From CAZOMR01 sp964580655 (GTDB lineage: Bacteria; RBG-13-61-14; CAZOMR01), in assembly GCA_964580655.1 (NCBI GenBank), contig CAZOMR010000111.1, positions 1 through 10,699 on the forward strand: a stretch of 10,699 nt of DNA, in the 5' to 3' direction. Below are positions 5,331 through 10,699 of the stretch, piece after piece (positions within the stretch are counted from its first letter, which is position 1; every line of letters starts with the position of its first letter). A program made the translations under genes and the position numbers. A model generated the notes under the pieces. That model was given only the letters and a program-made list of their open reading frames with translations. It made no database searches and was not told the DNA's origin.

Positions 5331-7759
5331 TGGGAAAGTGGAATACCATGTCAGGTAGAACCACCTGGATTTCTTTGTTGCTCTGTCTGTTCCTGCTTTT
5401 TTCCGGAGTGAAAGGCTTTTGCGGCGTATCAGGTGAGGATACCGATGATTGGGTTTCAATACCCGGTGGAGCAGATTTTCGCGGCAGTCCCACATACATC
5501 ACGGAGTTCGGGGGGTATTACAGGGATAATGGAGGCCCTCTTTCCGAGCTGGGAAGCCACTGCGGGATCAAGGCGGATGTGCATGATCTGAACCTGGCTA
5601 CTTTGCGACACTTCGCCGCGGTAACAGGATCACACCTGCTGGATTACTCACGCACCGGGTTTTTCGGGCTTAGCCATCTTGAAATTCTCGATGCTTCTGG
5701 ATCGAAGATCCCTTTTGATGAACGGAGGATCAATTTCAATTATTCAGGATGGCAGGAACAGGCGAGTGCGGAAAACATTGAAGCAAGCGCCTGGATAGCT
5801 TTTCTTGATACCGAGGTATATGTGCTCGAGTTTTCCGTGATTAACAAATGGCAAGAGGGAATCTCGTTTTCTCCGGTTCTGGTATTCAATGATGTTGCTG
5901 ATAGAAGCAAGACCTGGTTTGACAGTGCAGATGGCATGGTGAAGGAGAGATTCAAGGTTCGGATAGGGCTTTTTCCTGAAAACAACTATTTCACCGTTGC
6001 GCCTGCTTTCAATGTTGAAAATTTCGAGAAAGCTCGGGAAGGGAAGGGGTATCGTGTGAATGGCGAGAAAGTTCGCCTTGATCCGGAAGAAAAATTTGAG
6101 AGCTTCGTGGTTTTCTCATATTCGCCGGAGAATGAGAATTCTGCGATCAGCGCGGCTATTTCCGCGCGCGATGAAATTCAGCATTCGGGCATAAAGGTTT
6201 TCAGGCAGGCCGGGGAAAGGTGGAGCAGGCTTACCGAGTCTCTCCCGATCCCGCACACAGATGATCCGGGGTATGAGGACCTTTACCTGATGTCCGTGGC
6301 CGCGCTTGAGATGGCATTGTATAAGCCGCGCGACAAGATGAAGCATTGGGGCTGTGTGCCGAGCAAGGGTCATTACAACTGGTTCTGGCTCTGGGATTCC
6401 GGGTTCCAGTCGCTTGGATATGCGGAGAAGGACCCCGTCATTGCCGAGGATGTTGTGTTGACTATCTTTGAGAGCCAGCGTGATGACGGGTACATAGCCC
6501 ACATGACCAACGACAGGTTGAAGCGGGTCAGCCCGCATTCCCAGTCCCCGGTCTTCGGCTATACAGTGCAGAAAATCCTGCCGCTTGATGCGGATGAGGA
6601 TAGGCGGCTTGAATTCGAGCGTAGGATGTATGAGCAGGGCGAGGCATATCTCGGGTGGTGGCAGAGGGTGCGCGACCGGGACAGTGACGGCCTGTTTGAA
6701 TTCTTGAGCCAGGACGAAGGAGGCTGGGATAATTCTCCCAGGGCAATGTATGTGCCGCCTATAACTTTCATAAGCTATTTCGGCATGCTGGGTGAGCTTA
6801 TCGCATCGCGCACAAAGCCCCTGGACGCGGTGGACCTCAATGCATGGATGTATCTATATTATCAGGCCATGTCAGAATGGGCGGAGGATCTCGGGAATCC
6901 TTTAGCAAGCCGGGAATGGAAGCAAAAGGCAGAGGAACTTTCGGCCAGGATGGATGAAATTCTCTGGAGCGAGGCCTGCGGTTGCTGGCTTGATGCTTAT
7001 CGTCGTCCCTGGCAGAAGGATCATCATCAATTCAAGGTTCTCACGCCTCATATCTGGTTTCCTGCCTGGGCAGGTTCCACGCGCGATGAGGGGAAGGCCC
7101 GTCGTGTGATAGAGCATCACCTTCTAAACCCGGAGGAATTTTTCGGGGAACATCCGATTCCAACCGTGGCCTACAATGATCCGCTTTATGATCCCTCGAT
7201 CCCCGGCTGGACAGGGGACATCTGGCTACCATTCAGCTATTTTGCCTTAGAGACACTCTACCGGTATGGATATGAGGATGAAGCCGCTGACCTGAAAAAG
7301 CGGACACTGGAGATGATGGCGAACCAGGGCGGAATGCACGGAATATACGAGAACTATGATCCGCGCACCGGGTCATACAAGGACGAGGAATCCACCGGCG
7401 GTTACTGCACCTTTCAGTTCGGATGGAGCGCGGCATTTACCATTGGAATGATCCTGGATCGTTGGCAGGAAAAGCGGTTTATTTTTGATGATACCACCGA
7501 GTTCTCAGGGTTCGTGCGCGAGGCTACATCCTTCTCAACCCGCAAAACTTTTCTCGAATTCCAGGCGAGCCGGGACCTGCCTCACATCCGGGTCTCCAGC
7601 GTGGACGGAATGCCGCTTCTTGAGTGCAAGCGTGTCCGCATCAAGCTCACCGACCCTTATGACTATCTTGAAGAGGATCAGTTTGTGATCAAGCTCAAGG
7701 GCCGCGAGTTCGTGCTCAACCTCATGGAGGAAAGCATCCTGGTTATATGCCCAGAATAG
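5327..7759 (+). CDS. Exported GH63-like (alpha/alpha)6-barrel glycosidase
   Basis: An 810-residue inverting-type glycosidase related to GH63 (YgjK, mannosylglycerate hydrolase, processing alpha-glucosidase) and more distantly to GH37 trehalases. Residues 1 to about 33 form a signal peptide: basic start, hydrophobic core 12-25. A beta-sandwich-like N-terminal domain (about 40-300) precedes the helical barrel (about 310-730), and a short beta-rich tail follows. Barrel motifs are clear: FWLWDSGF with probable general acid D357, GGWDNSPR at 465-472, PGWTGDIWLP at 626-635, and IYENYDPRTG with probable general base E675. Members usually remove alpha-linked glucose or mannose; the substrate here cannot be read from sequence. 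Two adjacent ATGs (5327, 5330) follow GGAGAG at 5318-5323; a third, at 5348, would also keep the signal peptide. It is the last gene of the operon. Its stop lies 17 bp inside the convergent ASADH-like gene. Confidence 0.83.
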   Translation: MMGKWNTMSGRTTWISLLLCLFLLFSGVKGFCGVSGEDTDDWVSIPGGADFRGSPTYITEFGGYYRDNGGPLSELGSHCGIKADVHDLNLATLRHFAAVTGSHLLDYSRTGFFGLSHLEILDASGSKIPFDERRINFNYSGWQEQASAENIEASAWIAFLDTEVYVLEFSVINKWQEGISFSPVLVFNDVADRSKTWFDSADGMVKERFKVRIGLFPENNYFTVAPAFNVENFEKAREGKGYRVNGEKVRLDPEEKFESFVVFSYSPENENSAISAAISARDEIQHSGIKVFRQAGERWSRLTESLPIPHTDDPGYEDLYLMSVAALEMALYKPRDKMKHWGCVPSKGHYNWFWLWDSGFQSLGYAEKDPVIAEDVVLTIFESQRDDGYIAHMTNDRLKRVSPHSQSPVFGYTVQKILPLDADEDRRLEFERRMYEQGEAYLGWWQRVRDRDSDGLFEFLSQDEGGWDNSPRAMYVPPITFISYFGMLGELIASRTKPLDAVDLNAWMYLYYQAMSEWAEDLGNPLASREWKQKAEELSARMDEILWSEACGCWLDAYRRPWQKDHHQFKVLTPHIWFPAWAGSTRDEGKARRVIEHHLLNPEEFFGEHPIPTVAYNDPLYDPSIPGWTGDIWLPFSYFALETLYRYGYEDEAADLKKRTLEMMANQGGMHGIYENYDPRTGSYKDEESTGGYCTFQFGWSAAFTIGMILDRWQEKRFIFDDTTEFSGFVREATSFSTRKTFLEFQASRDLPHIRVSSVDGMPLLECKRVRIKLTDPYDYLEEDQFVIKLKGREFVLNLMEESILVICPE

Positions 7760-8759
7760 TTTTCGCTATCTGAATGAGGTTGAGTGCTGAGCCTTTTTTC
7801 AGGTTGTCCGCGGAGATCCAGAGGTTGAAGCCATTTTCCAGCGTGTGGTCCTTGCGGGTTCTTCCCACCAGAACCTCATCGTGGGCCATAGCCTCCAGTG
7901 TGTCGGGAAATTTATCCTCTTTCGGCTGATCCATTACCTTTACCCCAGGCGAACCATCCAGGAGGCTACGAATGGAATTCAGGCTGGCCGGCTTTTTGGT
8001 CTCTACATTTACCGCCGCGGTTATGCCGCAGAAGATCGGGATCATGGCCGCGGTTACTGTAACCGGCAGGTTTTTCTGTCCCAGTATCTTGGGCAACTCA
8101 TTTTCTATATCAGCCTCCTCCTCCGTTGCCTCGCCCTGGAAAGGCCCGACCCTCGGATAAATGTTGAAAGCAGACTGGCGCACAAAGTGTTCCATGGCAA
8201 GCTCTTGCTGGTTGAAGATTGCAATGGTCTGTTGCTGGTGTTCCTCGAAGCCGGACCGGCCTTGGGATGTGGAGCCGTGCGTGGTTGCCGCAACCACCCT
8301 CCGGATACCGTATTTTTTCAAAATAGGATTCAGCACAAGCGCCAGCGCAGTTGCCGCAGGAGAGGGGCTTGCTATGATGCCTTTCTTCAGCCGCACGCTC
8401 TTGAGCTCATCCGGGTTGATCTCCGGGACCACGAGCGGCACCTGGGGATGGAGGCGAAAGGCGCGACTGGAGTCAATGACAAGACCGCCATCCGAGGCCG
8501 CGTCCTCTGCCATGTCGCGGCTTACCATCGGATGCGCGGTGAAGAAGATGAAGTCCATGCCCTGAAAGAAATCAGCGCACAGGGGCTCCACAAGTATATC
8601 TTCTCCCATGAACTCTATCTTGTTTCCGGCTGTGTTCATTGATGAGTAGAGCTTGAGTTCATTCACGGGAAAGCGTTGCGAGGCCAGTGCCTCCAGGAGT
8701 TCGCTTCCTACAAGACCCGTGGCGCCCACGACCGCCACATTGTAAAATTCTCGCTCCAT
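7743..8759 (-). CDS. ASADH-like protein lacking active-site residues (USG-1-type pseudoenzyme)
   Basis: A 338-residue protein with the full length and fold of aspartate-semialdehyde dehydrogenase, including the nucleotide-binding VGATGLVG (11-18). True Asd makes aspartate semialdehyde for lysine, methionine, threonine and diaminopimelate synthesis. Here the residues that do this chemistry are changed. The catalytic Cys of the NPNCST motif is Pro134 (SPSPAA, 131-136). The active-site Gln of TYQ is His161 (TTHGSTSQG). The substrate-binding Arg and catalytic His of RVPVxxGH are Met239 and Ile246 (MIPIFCGI). E. coli equivalents are C135, Q162, R267 and H274; the spacing between sites is preserved. 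The frame is intact, so this is a maintained paralogue rather than a pseudogene. It resembles USG-1 proteins, whose role is unknown. The ATG lies 5 bp after the lpxD stop, so the two genes are probably co-transcribed. Automatic annotation as functional Asd would be misleading. Confidence 0.85.
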   Translation of the reverse strand: MEREFYNVAVVGATGLVGSELLEALASQRFPVNELKLYSSMNTAGNKIEFMGEDILVEPLCADFFQGMDFIFFTAHPMVSRDMAEDAASDGGLVIDSSRAFRLHPQVPLVVPEINPDELKSVRLKKGIIASPSPAATALALVLNPILKKYGIRRVVAATTHGSTSQGRSGFEEHQQQTIAIFNQQELAMEHFVRQSAFNIYPRVGPFQGEATEEEADIENELPKILGQKNLPVTVTAAMIPIFCGITAAVNVETKKPASLNSIRSLLDGSPGVKVMDQPKEDKFPDTLEAMAHDEVLVGRTRKDHTLENGFNLWISADNLKKGSALNLIQIAKTILGI

Positions 8760-8764
8760 CCAGC

Positions 8765-9787
8765 CTACTTTTTCTTATCCTCCTTGAAGACCTCTTTCTC
8801 GAGCCTGCGCACGCGGGTGAATAATTCCGGAAGATGTTTGATCCTGCTCATGGTGCGCTTAGCCTGGCTGAAGGGCTGTGCCAGGACAGTGCCGGCAACG
8901 GTCTCGCCGTCCTTGACATCATCCATAACGGTGCTTCGTCCCACGATGCGGACCCGGGAGCCTATCCGTGCATGGTCCTTGATCACCACACTGCCTGAGA
9001 TAAGCGTGCCCTCGCCGATCCGGGCGCTACCCCCGATTGCTGTTCCCGCCAGGATGATGCAGTTAGGACCGATCAGCACGCTGTGCGCGACATGGATGAG
9101 GTTGTCGAACTTGGTGCCGCGGCCGATTACAGTGGCATCCAGCGAGGCCCTGTCAATCGCACAGTTTGCCCCGATCTCAACATCATCCTCTATCAGGACT
9201 GTACCGATTTGCGGAATCTTGTCATGGCCAGCTTCTCCGAGAAGGTATCCGAACCCGTCGGAACCTATCACGGTGCCGGAATGTATCACCACTCGATCTC
9301 CGACCCGAACCCGGTCAAGCAATGTCACACGAGGGTAAAGAAGGCACTCCTCGCCTATCTCGACCATCTTGCCTACATGACACCCCGCACCGATCACGGT
9401 CTTTCTGCCTATCTTGGCTCCGGGCGCGATCACGGCCAGAGGCCCGATGCTTGCATCCTCGCCTATTATTGCGTCTTCGGCTACACAAGCGCTTTTATCT
9501 ACACCCGGTCTGGGCCGCTCTTCCCTTTCAAAAAGCTCGATCACCTTGATGAAAGCCCGGTATGCGTCCGGGACCAGAATCGCGGGCTTGCCCGCGGCAA
9601 GGCCCTTTTCAGACACGATCAGCCCCGAGGCCCCGGATTGCTTCGCGGCATTGAGATACTCGTGTCCGGTGACAAAGGAAAGATGCCCTTCCCCGGCGCT
9701 TAGAAGAGATGCCACGCCCTTGATCTCAACCTCTTCGTCACCCAAAACCTCGGTACCTAGCATCTGCGCTATCTCTTTTAATTTCAT
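8765..9787 (-). CDS. lpxD: UDP-3-O-acylglucosamine N-acyltransferase LpxD
   Basis: LpxD transfers a 3-hydroxyacyl chain from acyl carrier protein to the 2-amino group of UDP-3-O-acylglucosamine, the third step of lipid A synthesis, in the cytoplasm. The 340 residues match the usual length. An N-terminal uridine-binding domain (1 to about 95) is followed by a left-handed beta-helix of hexapeptide repeats (about 98-290; e.g. IGEDASIGPLAVIAPGAKIG). LpxD signatures include IGSDGFGYLL (175-184), KIPQIGTVLIEDDVEIGANC and DNLIHVAHSVLIG, with the probable catalytic base H235. A second conserved His is H272 in KDHARIG. The C-terminal helix (from about 305) is basic and acidic in alternation. AAGGAG (9797-9802 on the complementary strand) precedes the ATG. 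The usual partners (lpxA, fabZ, bamA, skp) are not adjacent; instead the ASADH-like gene follows directly. Confidence 0.93.
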   Translation of the reverse strand: MKLKEIAQMLGTEVLGDEEVEIKGVASLLSAGEGHLSFVTGHEYLNAAKQSGASGLIVSEKGLAAGKPAILVPDAYRAFIKVIELFEREERPRPGVDKSACVAEDAIIGEDASIGPLAVIAPGAKIGRKTVIGAGCHVGKMVEIGEECLLYPRVTLLDRVRVGDRVVIHSGTVIGSDGFGYLLGEAGHDKIPQIGTVLIEDDVEIGANCAIDRASLDATVIGRGTKFDNLIHVAHSVLIGPNCIILAGTAIGGSARIGEGTLISGSVVIKDHARIGSRVRIVGRSTVMDDVKDGETVAGTVLAQPFSQAKRTMSRIKHLPELFTRVRRLEKEVFKEDKKK

Positions 9788-9801
9788 CCCTTTATTCTCC
9801 T

Positions 9802-9826
9802 TAGATTACCATCTAAAAACATGGTA
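9802..9826 (-). promoter_or_regulatory. Overlapping short hairpins upstream of lpxD
   Basis: Two alternative stem-loops share sequence just upstream of the lpxD ribosome-binding site. TAGAT/ATCTA (9802-9806 with 9811-9815) has a 4-nt loop. TACCAT/ATGGTA (9807-9812 with 9821-9826) has an 8-nt loop. They cannot form together. They could be a small control element or an operator, but both stems are short and may be chance. I see no strong minus-strand promoter; TAAAAT (reverse of 9831-9836) is the best -10 candidate. Confidence 0.25.
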
Positions 9827-9854
9827 GACTATTTTATCATCAAGGGCAAGCACT

Positions 9855-9883
9855 GACTCCATTTCCCTGGACTGACTGGAGTC
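9855..9883. repeat. Inverted repeat in the lpxD/tautomerase divergent intergenic region
   Basis: GACTCCA (9855-9861) and TGGAGTC (9877-9883) form a perfect 7-bp inverted repeat with a 15-bp spacer. The spacer also holds part of a direct repeat, ACTGACT, at 9852-9858 and 9871-9877. It lies between two divergent genes and could bind a dimeric regulator; no known operator is recognised. Confidence 0.35.
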
Positions 9884-9917
9884 GGGCGCATGGCAGGATT
9901 TGATTTCAGGTTTTATT

Positions 9918-9927
9918 TAAGGAGGTT
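9918..9927 (+). promoter_or_regulatory. Strong Shine-Dalgarno site of the tautomerase gene
   Basis: TAAGGAGGTT lies 7 nt before the ATG at 9935, the best ribosome-binding site in the window. It fixes the start at 9935 rather than the in-frame ATG at 9890. Confidence 0.8.
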
Positions 9928-9934
9928 AGTCAGG

Positions 9935-10120
9935 ATGCCTACGATTACTATTGACGGGCCGAAGCTTGGAGTGGAGAGAAAGAGAAAGCTGGTAAAAACG
10001 GTCTATGATGCGGCGTATGAAGTATACGGTATAGAGCATATAGTGGTGCTCATACGGGAGAATCCCCCTGAGAATGTGGGTGTAGGCGGAGTATTGATAG
10101 CTGACAGGCGGAAGAAATAG
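9935..10120 (+). CDS. DmpI-type 4-oxalocrotonate tautomerase family protein
   Basis: A 61-residue member of the tautomerase superfamily, small beta-alpha-beta proteins that assemble as hexamers and use the N-terminal proline, exposed after Met removal, as catalytic base. The protein starts MPTITIDGP and carries the IRENPPENVGVGG segment typical of the DmpI subgroup. Relative to Pseudomonas 4-OT, Arg39 and Phe50 appear replaced by Val36 and Val47, and Arg11 by Pro8. Only Pro1 is clearly kept, so the classical 2-hydroxymuconate reaction is uncertain and the real substrate is unknown. The start is set by the need for Pro at position 2 and by TAAGGAGGTT just upstream; an in-frame ATG at 9890 would add 15 residues and bury the catalytic proline. 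No aromatic degradation genes are nearby. It is divergent from lpxD and stands alone. Confidence 0.85.
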   Translation: MPTITIDGPKLGVERKRKLVKTVYDAAYEVYGIEHIVVLIRENPPENVGVGGVLIADRRKK

Positions 10121-10157
10121 AGATCTCAGATTTCAGATCTCAGACCTCAAATCTCAA
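10121..10157 (+). repeat. Degenerate 7-bp tandem repeat array (left border of the S23 gene)
   Basis: Immediately after the tautomerase stop, and after AG, five heptamers follow in register from 10123: ATCTCAG, ATTTCAG, ATCTCAG, ACCTCAA, ATCTCAA. The same heptamer recurs at 10364-10391 (reverse strand) and 10683-10699. The array contains two AGATCT palindromes (10121-10126, 10135-10140) but no T-run, so it is not a clear terminator. Confidence 0.8.
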
Positions 10158-10178
10158 ATAAATTACAAATTTTAGAGC

Positions 10179-10667
10179 CTAAGACTTTTTGTTTTTGTGG
10201 CCTGGATATGATTTGCGTAATTCTTCAAAAAATTCTTCTTTTTCTTTTTCCTGTGTGTAGTTCTTTCTTGCTTTTGAGTCAAGTCTTCGCTGGCCCTGGA
10301 TCCCGGAATCTTTGAGTGATTCCATCCATCCGTAAAGCTGACGCGAGATTCCCTCACATCTCTTTTTGAGATATGAAATCTGAGATTTGAGATTCCCCTC
10401 AAGCCTCTCAAGCAAACAGAGCATGGAGCGGACCTCGCCAGCCGAGCCCCTTGCTATGTAAAGGAATGCTAAAAGCTCATTTGTGGTTCCGCGTTCAAAG
10501 CCTTCTGCAATATTGTTAGAGACCGAAAGCGCGGCCCTCTCTATTTGATCGCAAAAACTCCTTCGTTTCTTCAAATCATCTCTCCCGGTCAGATCATAAA
10601 CCAGTTCGGCTAATTCAATCGCATCCTGCCAGACAGGCAGGTCCTCGAACCGCTTATATTTCACCAC
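10179..10667 (-). CDS. Four-helix-bundle protein of the S23 / 23S rRNA intervening-sequence family
   Basis: A 162-residue protein of the family first found in intervening sequences of 23S rRNA (TIGR02436-type), also related to Avd. Family marks are FEDLPVWQDAIELAELVYDLT (7-27), CDQIERAALSVSNNIAEGFERG (39-60) and FLYIARGSAGEVRSMLCLLERL (68-89). The function of free-standing members is unknown; nucleic-acid binding is suspected for the family. Residues 92-101 (NLKSQISYLK) are encoded by the 7-bp repeat that also borders the gene. A charged tail of about 40 residues (120-162), rich in Lys and Glu, goes beyond the usual length of roughly 115-125. The start is one of two adjacent GTGs: 10667, or 10664, which is slightly better placed after GGGAGG (10669-10674, complement). 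No rRNA is present, so it is not inside a 23S gene here. Confidence 0.88.
   Translation of the reverse strand: MVKYKRFEDLPVWQDAIELAELVYDLTGRDDLKKRRSFCDQIERAALSVSNNIAEGFERGTTNELLAFLYIARGSAGEVRSMLCLLERLEGNLKSQISYLKKRCEGISRQLYGWMESLKDSGIQGQRRLDSKARKNYTQEKEKEEFFEELRKSYPGHKNKKS
10364..10391 (-). repeat. 7-bp repeat array inside the S23 coding region
   Basis: Read on the minus (coding) strand, four heptamers run in register: CTCAAAT, CTCAGAT, TTCATAT, CTCAAAA. This is the same unit as in the flanking arrays, in opposite orientation to them. It encodes LKSQISYLK (residues 93-101). Leu93, Ile97 and Leu100 have the spacing of a coiled-coil heptad. Confidence 0.75.
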
Positions 10668-10680
10668 GCCTCCCGGGAAT

Positions 10681-10699
10681 AGATCTCAAATCTCATATC
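10681..10699 (+). repeat. 7-bp repeat array (right border of the S23 gene), cut by the window end
   Basis: AGATCTCAAATCTCATATC starts 14 bases before the first possible start codon of the S23 gene and runs off the window. It matches the left border array (10121-10139) at 16 of 19 bases in the same orientation, so the gene is bracketed by direct copies about 560 bp apart. Confidence 0.75.

Noticed and set aside
7845..8642. Long open frame on the plus strand opposite the ASADH-like gene
   Set aside because: It is antisense to a clearly conserved protein and its translation resembles no family; a shadow of codon bias.
7743..8759. Functional Asd for diaminopimelate and threonine synthesis
   Set aside because: Catalytic Cys, Gln, Arg and His positions are Pro, His, Met and Ile.
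9083..9703. Plus-strand open frame opposite lpxD
   Set aside because: It lies fully within lpxD, whose hexapeptide-repeat codons explain the open frame.
9890..9934. Upstream in-frame ATG for the tautomerase
   Set aside because: It would bury the catalytic N-terminal proline, and a strong ribosome-binding site precedes the ATG at 9935.
10121..10160. CRISPR array or intrinsic terminator
   Set aside because: The units are contiguous 7-bp repeats without spacers, and no GC-rich stem followed by a T-run is present.

Overview
The window looks like chromosomal DNA of a Gram-negative bacterium. It encodes LpxD (lipid A synthesis), a lipobox lipoprotein and Sec-type signal peptides. Base composition is moderate and codon use looks even across the genes. 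The four-helix-bundle gene surrounded by 7-bp CTCAAAT-type repeats resembles what is often seen in environmental lineages such as Omnitrophota, Desulfobacterota and relatives. That placement is an inference; no rRNA or other reliable phylogenetic marker is present.

Layout. (1) 111-2162, plus strand: an exported ABC-type substrate-binding protein, then a lipoprotein with two START/SRPBCC-like halves. (2) 2222-7759, plus strand: a promoter-like sequence leads into a carbohydrate operon. It holds a cytoplasmic GH35-type glycosidase with a GH42-like C-terminal part, an unrecognised 288-residue protein coupled by an ATGA overlap, a possible 39-residue micro-ORF also ending in an ATGA overlap, and an exported GH63-like (alpha/alpha)6-barrel glycosidase. 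(3) 9787-7743, minus strand: lpxD followed 5 bp later by an aspartate-semialdehyde dehydrogenase paralogue that has lost its catalytic cysteine and three further active-site residues. Its 3' end overlaps the GH63-like gene by 17 bp in convergent orientation. (4) 9935-10120, plus strand: a small DmpI-type tautomerase with an excellent Shine-Dalgarno sequence. (5) 10121-10699: a minus-strand four-helix-bundle (S23/IVS) protein gene bordered on both sides, and invaded internally, by a degenerate 7-bp repeat.

How the genes may work together. The two glycosidases and the coupled unknown protein probably act on one glycan: the GH63-like enzyme outside the cytoplasm, the GH35-like enzyme on imported products. 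LpxD serves the outer membrane. The ASADH-like protein beside it cannot use the known chemistry of its family and is likely a USG-1-type pseudoenzyme.

The most notable signals are this pseudoenzyme, the heptanucleotide repeat that encodes a coiled-coil-like heptad inside the S23 gene, and the tightly coupled unknown proteins of the glycosidase operon. No CRISPR array, tRNA, rRNA, transposase or convincing intrinsic terminator was found. Every stretch without a called gene is shorter than 300 bases.
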